Origin: an uncultured Clostridia bacterium
Lineage (GTDB): Bacteria; Bacillota; Clostridia; Christensenellales; UBA1242
Direction: 5' to 3'
Length of the DNA: 8,019 nt
Assembly: GCA_937900575.1 (NCBI GenBank)
Contig: CALCEI010000042.1
Location: forward strand, 1-8,019
Shown piece after piece: positions 1 to 5,025 of this stretch. Position numbers and translations under genes: made by a program. The notes beneath the pieces were generated by a model. It was not told the DNA's origin, made no database searches, and was given only the letters and a program-made list of their open reading frames with translations. Numbering within the stretch: position 1 is the first letter of the stretch; each line of letters opens with the position of its first letter.

Positions 1-645
1 ATAATTTTGAAATTTTGTAACACTATGTGTGTAAATTTTGCAAATTTGGAAGGTAAAAACAAAAAAATAACATACACAGGTCCAATTTTTAGCAAAGAAT
101 ATGAAAACACATCAACCGACACAACCAAATTAAATTTGGATGCAAACAAACCCACAATGCTTGTTGTTGGTGGCTCACTTGGCAGTAAAATTATAAATGA
201 ACAACTTATGCCAATTTTGAAAGACTTACTTCAACAATTCAACATAATACATATTTGTGGCAAGGGTAACAAACAAATTAATTCCTTTGAAAATTACAAT
301 GTTTTTGAAGTTACTGATGATATGGTAAATTTATACAATTTAAGCACTTTTGTTCTGGGCAGAAGTGGTGCAGGGGTTACTGCTGAATGTTATTTTAAGC
401 GCCTTCCAATGTTGCTTGTGCCATTGGAAAATAAAAGTAGCAGGGGAGACCAACTTCAAAATGCCAATTATTATGTTAAAAAGGGTGTTGCAAAAATTAT
501 TAGGGAAGCAGATTTAACACCAACCACCTTAAAAACTGAAATTTTGAATTTTTACGCTGATATAGATAAATACCAAAAGGCATATTCAACACAAAAATCA
601 AAAAATGGGCGAGAGCAGATTATTGAAATTATCAAAAAATTTTAA
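1..645 (+). CDS. murG: MurG (lipid II synthase), C-terminal part, cut by window edge
   Basis: MurG is the membrane-associated glycosyltransferase that adds GlcNAc from UDP-GlcNAc to lipid I, giving lipid II for peptidoglycan. The frame is open to base 1, so the true start lies upstream; about 214 residues are visible of a family that is usually about 360. Visible signatures are the linker ending in TYTGPIF (the family has a TGNPvR-like segment here), the glycine-rich GGSLGSKIIN at bases 169-198 that opens the C-terminal Rossmann domain, RSGAGVTAE at 361-387, and LPMLLVPL followed by RGDQLQNA near 403-465, the UDP-GlcNAc-binding region. The TTG at base 7 is not a credible start because coding similarity continues before it. 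The stop codon is embedded in a terminator stem, so this is the last gene of its operon. Family assignment is firm; the N-terminal half and operon partners are not visible. Confidence 0.93.
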   Translation: MILKFCNTMCVNFANLEGKNKKITYTGPIFSKEYENTSTDTTKLNLDANKPTMLVVGGSLGSKIINEQLMPILKDLLQQFNIIHICGKGNKQINSFENYNVFEVTDDMVNLYNLSTFVLGRSGAGVTAECYFKRLPMLLVPLENKSSRGDQLQNANYYVKKGVAKIIREADLTPTTLKTEILNFYADIDKYQKAYSTQKSKNGREQIIEIIKKF

Positions 646-663
646 TGGCTTTTGCCATTTTTT
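644..663 (+). terminator. Intrinsic terminator of murG
   Basis: Stem AATGGC (644-649), loop TTTT, stem GCCATT (654-659), then a T-run to 663. It begins inside the murG TAA stop codon, so there is no spacer between gene and terminator. Confidence 0.75.
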
Positions 664-668
664 AAAAC

Positions 669-688
669 AAAAAAAGCACTTGCGTGCT
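669..688 (-). terminator. Intrinsic terminator of the five-tRNA operon
   Basis: Read on the minus strand: stem AGCAC, loop GCAA, stem GTGCT, then a run of seven T (bases 675-669). It lies 4 nt past the CCA end of tRNA-His and faces the murG terminator, so the two convergent transcripts are separated by only a few bases. Confidence 0.75.
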
Positions 689-691
689 TTA

Positions 692-768
692 TGGGGTGGG
701 TGAAGGGACTTGAACCCCCGACAACCAGATCCACAATCTGGCGCTCTACCAACTGAACTACACCCACC
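692..768 (-). tRNA. tRNA-His (GTG)
   Basis: Cloverleaf on the minus strand with acceptor GTGGGTG pairing CACCCAC, anticodon loop TTGTGGA (anticodon GTG at 732-734) and T-loop GTTCAAG. A G at 768 provides the extra G-1 opposite discriminator C (695), the identity element of bacterial tRNA-His. CCA is encoded (694-692). It is the last gene of the minus-strand tRNA operon, 6 nt after tRNA-Gly. Confidence 0.96.
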
Positions 769-774
769 ATAATT

Positions 775-848
775 TGGAGCGGGTGAAGGGAATCGGACCC
801 TCGTAACTAGCTTGGAAGGCTAGCGCTCTACCATTGAGCTACACCCGC
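775..848 (-). tRNA. tRNA-Gly (TCC)
   Basis: Minus-strand cloverleaf: acceptor GCGGGTG pairs CACCCGC, anticodon loop CTTCCAA (anticodon TCC at 814-816), discriminator T, encoded CCA. A short inverted repeat (ATGCAA at 849-854 and TTGCAT at 861-866) sits immediately 5' of the mature end and may form a leader hairpin near the RNase P cleavage site. Confidence 0.96.
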
Positions 849-879
849 ATGCAAATACCATTGCATGAAATGCTTTTTA

Positions 880-904
880 AATAAAATAAGAGCATTACGC
901 TCTT
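880..904 (-). terminator. Weak terminator-like hairpin between tRNA-Gln and tRNA-Gly
   Basis: On the minus strand, AAGAGC, loop GTAAT, GCTCTT, then ATTTTATTT. The first stem base is the final A of the tRNA-Gln CCA. The T-tract is interrupted, so this may be a leaky terminator or a processing hairpin. It occupies the only long spacer (55 nt) in the operon. Confidence 0.4.
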
Positions 905-978
905 GGCTGGGGTAGCTAGATTCGAACTAGCGCGTGCAAGAGTCAAAGTCTTGTGCCTTACCGCTTGGCGATACCCCA
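904..978 (-). tRNA. tRNA-Gln (TTG)
   Basis: Minus-strand cloverleaf: acceptor TGGGGTA pairs TACCCCA, anticodon loop CTTTGAC (anticodon TTG at 944-946), T-arm with GTTCGAATC, discriminator G, encoded CCA. A U1-A72 start pair and G discriminator are usual for tRNA-Gln. Confidence 0.96.
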
Positions 979-990
979 ATGTTGAAGGAG

Positions 991-1072
991 TGGTGCGGAT
1001 GAAGGGACTTGAACCCCCATGGTCTCCCACTGGATCCTAAGTCCAGCGCGTCTGCCATTCCGCCACATCCGC
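991..1072 (-). tRNA. tRNA-Leu (TAG)
   Basis: Minus-strand class II tRNA: acceptor GCGGATG pairs CATCCGC, anticodon loop CTTAGGA (anticodon TAG at 1037-1039), a long variable arm TGGGAGACCATG, discriminator A and encoded CCA. The long variable arm and A73 fit leucine. It is separated by 12 nt from tRNA-Gln and 9 nt from tRNA-Lys. Confidence 0.96.
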
Positions 1073-1081
1073 CTAAATAGG

Positions 1082-1157
1082 TGGTGGCTCATCCGGGACT
1101 TGAACCCGGGACACCATGATTAAAAGTCATGTGCTCTACCAACTGAGCTAATGAACC
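1082..1157 (-). tRNA. tRNA-Lys (TTT)
   Basis: Minus-strand cloverleaf: acceptor GGTTCAT pairs ATGAGCC (one G-U pair), D-arm TAGCTCAGTTGG, anticodon loop CTTTTAA (anticodon TTT at 1122-1124), discriminator A, encoded CCA. It is the first gene of the operon, about 30 nt downstream of the -10 box. Confidence 0.96.
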
Positions 1158-1186
1158 ACGGCATGTCACTTACAAGCGACTTTTGT

Positions 1187-1215
1187 ATTATACACTATCA
1201 CAAATAAAAAAACAA
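1187..1215 (-). promoter_or_regulatory. Promoter of the Lys-Leu-Gln-Gly-His tRNA operon
   Basis: Minus strand: -35 TTGTTT (1215-1210), 17-bp spacer, perfect -10 TATAAT (1192-1187), about 30 nt before tRNA-Lys. It is a sigma-A-type promoter driving all five tRNA genes down to the terminator at 669-688. Confidence 0.75.
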
Positions 1216-1275
1216 GTAAATTTTAAAAACTTTTTCAAAATTTTGTAATATCTTTGTTTTATTTACAAAATAACC

Positions 1276-1305
1276 TTGACTTTTTGTTTAAAATTGTGCT
1301 AATAT
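1276..1305 (+). promoter_or_regulatory. Extended -10 promoter of tRNA-Arg
   Basis: -35 TTGACT (1276-1281), 18-bp spacer, TGC followed by -10 TAATAT (1300-1305). The TGn motif compensates for the longer spacer. The transcript start is expected near 1312, about 22 nt before the mature tRNA. A 9-bp inverted repeat (1240-1248 with 1263-1271) lies just upstream, but in such AT-rich DNA it carries little weight. Confidence 0.75.
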
Positions 1306-1333
1306 ACATGCGTTGTCAGTTAAAAGGCATCAT

Positions 1334-1410
1334 GCGTTAGTAGCTCAGTTGGATAGAGCATCGCCCTTCTAAGGCGGGGGTCGGGGGTTCGAATCCCTCC
1401 TGACGCACCA
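1334..1410 (+). tRNA. tRNA-Arg (TCT)
   Basis: Plus-strand cloverleaf: acceptor GCGTTAG pairs CTGACGC, D-arm TAGCTCAGTTGGATAGAGC, anticodon loop CTTCTAA (anticodon TCT at 1368-1370), T-loop GTTCGAATC, discriminator A, encoded CCA. It is a single-gene transcript, divergent from the five-tRNA operon. Its last six bases plus the terminator recur at 2025-2055. Confidence 0.97.
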
Positions 1411-1435
1411 AAGCACCACTTACGTGGTGTTTTTT
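1405..1435 (+). repeat. Direct repeat, copy 1: tRNA-Arg 3' end plus terminator
   Basis: Bases 1405-1435 match 2025-2055 at 29 of 31 positions (differences at 1412/2032 and 1423/2043). This copy comprises GCACCA of the tRNA 3' end and the whole terminator hairpin. Together the copies bracket the flavoprotein gene. Confidence 0.8.
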
Positions 1436-1436
1436 T
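1414..1436 (+). terminator. Intrinsic terminator of tRNA-Arg
   Basis: Stem CACCAC (1414-1419), loop TTAC, stem GTGGTG (1424-1429), then seven T. It starts 4 nt after the CCA end. Confidence 0.85.
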
Positions 1437-1438
1437 AT

Positions 1439-1467
1439 TTGATTTTTCCTTTTGAAAGATATATACT
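1439..1467 (+). promoter_or_regulatory. Promoter of the flavoprotein gene; transcript start predicted on the ATG
   Basis: TTGATT (1439-1444), 17-bp spacer, TATACT (1462-1467). The A of the ATG at 1474 lies 7 nt past the -10 box, the normal distance for transcription initiation, so the mRNA would be leaderless. No Shine-Dalgarno sequence is seen at the proper distance, which fits. The -35 box begins only 3 nt after the T-run of the tRNA terminator. Confidence 0.6.
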
Positions 1468-1473
1468 ATTAAC

Positions 1474-2001
1474 ATGAAAAAAGTTATTATCATTTCTTCA
1501 AGCATGAGAAAAGGAAATTCTGATACTTTATGTGACGAATTTCAAAAAGGTGCTGAAAAAAACAATGAAACAGTAAGAATAAATTTAAGAGACATCAATT
1601 TGCAATTTTGCAAGGCATGTTCAGATTGCTATGAAATTGGGAGATGTACACATCTTGATGATATGAACAAAATTTATGCCTCAATAAAAGATGCAGATGT
1701 ATTGGCTTTTGCAACTCCAATTTATTTTGGAGAGATATCAGGTCAATTAAAGACTTTTATTGATAGATTGTATCCAATTTATAAAAGTTTGAAAGCAAAG
1801 GAAATTGTTGTTATTGCAACTTGTTATAGTAACAACAAAAAGTTTATTGATGATTCCATAAATTCTATAAAGAGATTTGCTGCAGACATTGGAGACATTC
1901 CTATAACGCACATTATTTATGGTGAAAATTGTGATGAAAGTAATGATGTTTCATCATTGCAAAAGAAAAAAGCATATGAAATAGGTTTGTTAATAAAGTA
2001 A
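1474..2001 (+). CDS. Flavodoxin-fold NAD(P)H-dependent oxidoreductase, iron-sulfur flavoprotein-like
   Basis: This is a 175-residue cytoplasmic protein of the NADPH-dependent FMN reductase/iron-sulfur flavoprotein group, which uses FMN for electron transfer. An N-terminal beta strand (KKVIIISSS) runs into SSSMRKGNSDTL (8-19), the FMN-phosphate loop. Cysteines C46, C49, C52 and C58 have CX2CX2CX5C spacing, which fits the compact motif that binds 4Fe-4S in archaeal-type Isf proteins; many flavodoxin-family reductases keep part of it. LDDM (61-64) and TPIYFGEISGQLKTFIDR (81-98) are further family hallmarks around the flavin. The start at 1474 is chosen because the next Met (1504) would delete the phosphate loop. 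The gene has its own promoter and terminator, so it is monocistronic. Physiological donor and acceptor cannot be told. It is bracketed by direct repeats of the tRNA-Arg 3' end and may be an acquired gene. Confidence 0.88.
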   Translation: MKKVIIISSSMRKGNSDTLCDEFQKGAEKNNETVRINLRDINLQFCKACSDCYEIGRCTHLDDMNKIYASIKDADVLAFATPIYFGEISGQLKTFIDRLYPIYKSLKAKEIVVIATCYSNNKKFIDDSINSIKRFAADIGDIPITHIIYGENCDESNDVSSLQKKKAYEIGLLIK

Positions 2002-2024
2002 ATTTGATTTATACACTATATATT

Positions 2025-2055
2025 GCACCAAGGCACCACTTATGTGGTGTTTTTT
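2025..2055 (+). repeat. Direct repeat, copy 2: tRNA-Arg 3' end plus terminator
   Basis: Second copy of the 1405-1435 segment (29/31 identical), starting 24 nt after the flavoprotein stop codon. It includes GCACCA, although no tRNA body precedes it, so the CCA-like part has no evident function here. Confidence 0.8.
2034..2055 (+). terminator. Intrinsic terminator of the flavoprotein gene
   Basis: Stem CACCAC (2034-2039), loop TTAT, stem GTGGTG (2044-2049), T-run to 2055. It has the same hairpin as the tRNA-Arg terminator with one loop base changed. Confidence 0.82.
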
Positions 2056-2080
2056 GTTTTTCAAATTTTGGCATGGTAAA

Positions 2081-2099
2081 AATTAAACATAGTTTAATT
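2081..2099. promoter_or_regulatory. Perfect inverted repeat upstream of the ABC transporter promoter (operator candidate)
   Basis: AATTAAAC (2081-2088), ATA, GTTTAATT (2092-2099): a perfect 8-3-8 palindrome ending 10 bp before the -35 box. Position and symmetry suit a dimeric regulator, probably an activator or an upstream repressor, but no regulator gene is in view. A 13-bp partial match (AAAATTAAACATA, 4812-4824) also precedes the rnj promoter. Confidence 0.4.
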
Positions 2100-2109
2100 G
2101 GAAATATGG

Positions 2110-2138
2110 TTGACAATCCTTGGCAATATGTTTATCAT
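2110..2138 (+). promoter_or_regulatory. Promoter of the ABC transporter gene
   Basis: Consensus -35 TTGACA (2110-2115), 17-bp spacer, -10 TATCAT (2133-2138), giving a leader of about 15 nt. The ribosome binding site AAGGA (2148-2152) is 7 nt before the ATG at 2160. Confidence 0.78.
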
Positions 2139-2159
2139 ATAACCTAAAAGGAAAGGCTT

Positions 2160-4763
2160 ATGTTACAAATTAAAGGAATTACAAAAGAATATAGGTTAAA
2201 GGACCAAACAGTTCAAGCACTTAAAGGCATTGACCTTTGTTTTAGGCGCAATGAATTTGTTTCCATTTTGGGTCCATCAGGTTGTGGAAAAACAACTTTT
2301 TTGAACATTATTGGTGGTTTGGACCGTTACACAAGTGGCGATTTGATTATTGATGGTGTTTCCACAAAAGAATATAAGGATAAAGATTGGGATAATTACC
2401 GTAACCACAGAGTTGGTTTTGTTTTTCAAACCTATAATTTAATTCCACACCAAACAATTTTGGAAAACGTGGAACTTGCTTTAACTTTGAGTGGTGTAAG
2501 CAAAAAAGAACGCATGGCACGTGCCATTGAAGTTTTGGAAAAAGTAGGTTTGGGGGACAAATTAAAAGCAAAACCAAACCAACTTTCTGGTGGACAAATG
2601 CAAAGGGTAGCCATTGCTCGTGCTTTGGTTAATGACCCAGAAATTATTTTGGCAGATGAGCCAACCGGTGCGTTGGATAGCAAAACCAGTGTGCAAATTA
2701 TGGATTTACTTAAAGAAGTGAGTGCCGACCGTCTTGTTATTATGGTAACGCACAACCCAGATTTAGCAAAAAAATATTCCAACCGTATTGTGCGCTTGCT
2801 TGATGGCGAATTGATGGAAGATAGCATGCCATATAAACCAGCAGAATGCCGTAAGGAAATTGCAAAGCACAAAAAAGAGATTGAAAAAGCAGCAAAATTA
2901 ACCACTTTTAAAAAGACAGAAAAGAAAAAACGCATGTCTTTCTTTACAGCACTTTCTTTAAGTTTTAAAAACCTTTTAACCAAAAAGGGCAGAACACTTA
3001 TGGTTGCCTTTGCTGGTTCAATTGGCATCATTGGCATTGCACTTATTTTGGCTGTTTCTGCCGGCATGACAAACTATATAAATAGTTTGCAGAGTCAATC
3101 TTTGGCAAGTTATCCTGTTGCCGTTTCCGCAATAAATTTGGATTTAACCAATGCAACAGCATTACGCGATGCAAGAACTCAGGGTGCAAATGAAGGTGAA
3201 ATTGGTGTTTACAATATGCAAGATGCACTTGTAAATTTTGGAAAATATAATTACATTACAGATGAATTTGTTGCACATGCCAAAAATTATTTTAATGAGC
3301 CAAACAAAAGCGATTTGTTAAATGAATTACAAGTAAGTTTTGCAAGTGAAATGCATTTGATAACTTCATATTCAGAAGCCACTGACGGAGTAACAAAATC
3401 TTACTATTATCCAATCAATAACAAAGTATCATTTAGTGCGCTTAATGGCTCAACAACTGCAACCTTCTTTGAAGGTTTAACAAACACAGATTATGTGCGT
3501 TCAGTATATAATGTTTATGGAACATATCCAACAGCAAAAAATGAGATCGCTTTAGTTTTAAACAGTTCTTCTGTTTCAAACACCACGTTGGAAAGTTTAG
3601 GTATTGAAGTGCCTGCTGAAAAAGTGGGTGGTGGCTATGAAACATTAAAATTGGATGAAATCATCAACAATAAAAGTTACACATTAGTTTACAATGATGG
3701 TTATTATGTGATAGATTCTGAAACAAAGAAAGAAAAAAAGAAATGTGCAAATTTTGAAAATTTCACAAATGATGATAAATCCAAAGATAGCGACACACAA
3801 ATACAATTGAAACAGATGCTTGAAGATTTAGAAAACACTTTAGAATTAAAAGTTACAGCAGTTTTAACTTTAAAAGAAGATGCAAGTGGAAGTATTTTTA
3901 AAGACGGATTTATGTATACGCCAGCATTGGCAGAAGATTACAGACAAAATTGCATTAACTCTGAAATTGTTAGTTATGTAAAATCACATTATACATCATT
4001 AACAGAAGAACTTTCTAAATACTATGTTTTGAACATCAATGAAATTGGAACTTTTAGTGCTATGGTTGAAGGACTATCTGCTGATGCATTTACTTTTAAA
4101 AGTCTTGGTACTATGAAATTTGCATTAAAGTCATATTTTAACATTGATGTAACAAATGAAGAACTTATGGATATTTATTTGCAAGTTTATGGTGCAAGCA
4201 ATGTGCCAACCACAGTGCAATTTTATGCAAAATCATTTGAAGGCAAAGATGCAGTTGTGGATATGATTGCAAAATGGAACGCAAAAGAAGGCGTTTATGA
4301 AATTAATTACACAGACAGTAGTTCTATGCTTACCAATATGCTTGGAGACATTGTAAACATTGTTTCTTATGTGCTTATTGCCTTTGCAGCAATTTCACTT
4401 GTTGTTTCTTCAATTATGATTAGCATAATAACATACACGTCTGTAATTGAACGTACCAAAGAAATTGGCGTTCTTAGGAGTGTTGGCGCATCAAAACGTG
4501 ATGTTTCCAGAGTGTTTAATGCCGAAACAATCATCATTGGATTGCTAGCAGGTTTAATTGGTGTTGGAGTATCTTGGCTTTTAACCTTGCCAATTGGTTT
4601 AATTTTAAAATCCTTAACAGGTGTGGCAGGCCTTGTTGTGCTTCAACCATTGCCAGCAGTTTTGTTGGTTGTTGTAAGCACTGTGCTTACCTTTGTTGCA
4701 GGTTTGGTGCCAGCAAGCATAGCAGCCAAAAAAGACCCTGTTTTAGCATTAAGAACAGAATAA
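2160..4763 (+). CDS. MacB/LolCDE-type ABC transporter, ATPase fused to FtsX-family permease
   Basis: An 867-residue membrane protein joining both halves of a type VII (mechanotransmission) ABC system. ATPase domain, about 1-225: Walker A GPSGCGKTT (38-46), Q-loop Q90, signature LSGGQ (142-146), Walker B IILADE (162-167), D-loop ALDS (171-174), switch H198; all catalytic residues are present. A charged lysine-rich linker (about 230-258) leads to TM1 (about 280-303), an extracytoplasmic domain of about 425 residues (304-730), TM2 (731-759), the cytoplasmic FtsX loop ERTKEIGVLRSVGAS (about 764-778), and TM3 and TM4 (about 789-816 and 827-858). This is the MacB order and four-helix topology. Such proteins usually act as dimers that move lipoproteins, peptides or antibiotics, or drive envelope processes, rather than cytoplasm-to-outside pumping. 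The ectodomain is unrecognised and larger than MacB's usual one. No partner adaptor or two-component system is adjacent, so the substrate is unknown. Confidence 0.93.
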   Translation: MLQIKGITKEYRLKDQTVQALKGIDLCFRRNEFVSILGPSGCGKTTFLNIIGGLDRYTSGDLIIDGVSTKEYKDKDWDNYRNHRVGFVFQTYNLIPHQTILENVELALTLSGVSKKERMARAIEVLEKVGLGDKLKAKPNQLSGGQMQRVAIARALVNDPEIILADEPTGALDSKTSVQIMDLLKEVSADRLVIMVTHNPDLAKKYSNRIVRLLDGELMEDSMPYKPAECRKEIAKHKKEIEKAAKLTTFKKTEKKKRMSFFTALSLSFKNLLTKKGRTLMVAFAGSIGIIGIALILAVSAGMTNYINSLQSQSLASYPVAVSAINLDLTNATALRDARTQGANEGEIGVYNMQDALVNFGKYNYITDEFVAHAKNYFNEPNKSDLLNELQVSFASEMHLITSYSEATDGVTKSYYYPINNKVSFSALNGSTTATFFEGLTNTDYVRSVYNVYGTYPTAKNEIALVLNSSSVSNTTLESLGIEVPAEKVGGGYETLKLDEIINNKSYTLVYNDGYYVIDSETKKEKKKCANFENFTNDDKSKDSDTQIQLKQMLEDLENTLELKVTAVLTLKEDASGSIFKDGFMYTPALAEDYRQNCINSEIVSYVKSHYTSLTEELSKYYVLNINEIGTFSAMVEGLSADAFTFKSLGTMKFALKSYFNIDVTNEELMDIYLQVYGASNVPTTVQFYAKSFEGKDAVVDMIAKWNAKEGVYEINYTDSSSMLTNMLGDIVNIVSYVLIAFAAISLVVSSIMISIITYTSVIERTKEIGVLRSVGASKRDVSRVFNAETIIIGLLAGLIGVGVSWLLTLPIGLILKSLTGVAGLVVLQPLPAVLLVVVSTVLTFVAGLVPASIAAKKDPVLALRTE

Positions 4764-4785
4764 AGTGCCATTTGGCACTTTTTTT
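4763..4785 (+). terminator. Intrinsic terminator of the ABC transporter gene
   Basis: Stem AAGTGCC (4763-4769), loop ATTT, stem GGCACTT (4774-4780), T-run to 4785. The stem starts on the last base of the TAA stop codon. Confidence 0.85.
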
Positions 4786-4847
4786 GTGTATAATTTTAAG
4801 TTTTGTTGTTGAAAATTAAACATAAAGTTAAAAAGATAAAATTTTAC

Positions 4848-4875
4848 TTGACAAACATATTTTGTGTGGTATACT
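4848..4875 (+). promoter_or_regulatory. Strong extended -10 promoter of rnj
   Basis: Consensus -35 TTGACA (4848-4853), 16-bp spacer, TGG then -10 TATACT (4870-4875). The expected start near 4882 leaves a leader of about 144 nt before the rnj ATG. Confidence 0.8.
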
Positions 4876-4881
4876 TAAAGT

Positions 4882-5025
4882 AATTTATAAGATGTTTGTG
4901 GTGCCTTGGCACTTTTAATATAAACAATTTAATACCTTTTGTGTATGTTATGGGGCATATTGGCTTTTGTTGTTTCCATATTTTTACACTTTTAAAGGAT
5001 TTTTTGACAAACATAAAGGAGAAAT
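4882..5025 (+). other. Long 5' leader of rnj
   Basis: About 144 nt untranslated. Close to its 5' end is GTGCC-TT-GGCAC followed by TTTT (4901-4916), a small hairpin that would either protect the 5' end or act as a weak early terminator. The rest is U-rich with no recognised riboswitch. The 12-mer TTGACAAACATA of the promoter (4848-4859) recurs at 5004-5015, directly before the ribosome binding site AAGGAG (5016-5021), which lies 4 nt from the ATG. Confidence 0.5.

Noticed and set aside
839..1030. Minus-strand open frame across tRNA-Gln and tRNA-Leu
   Set aside because: It lies over tRNA genes and their spacers, with no ribosome binding site and no protein-like composition.
1240..1271. 9-bp inverted repeat upstream of the tRNA-Arg promoter as an operator
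   Set aside because: It is made almost entirely of A and T in an extremely AT-rich spacer, so chance pairing is likely.
1320..1505. Minus-strand open frame across tRNA-Arg containing a GGIRTPDPRLRRAMLYPTEL-like peptide
   Set aside because: This is the translation of the tRNA antisense strand; such peptides are a familiar spurious annotation over tRNA genes.
2432..3067. 211-codon minus-strand open frame inside the ABC transporter gene
   Set aside because: It is antisense to a fully conserved ATPase domain, is explained by the codon bias of the real gene, and has no promoter or ribosome binding site.
4812..4824. AAAATTAAACATA shared with the palindrome before the ABC gene, as a common regulator site
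   Set aside because: Only half of the palindrome is kept and the sequence is AT-rich; too weak to call a shared operator.
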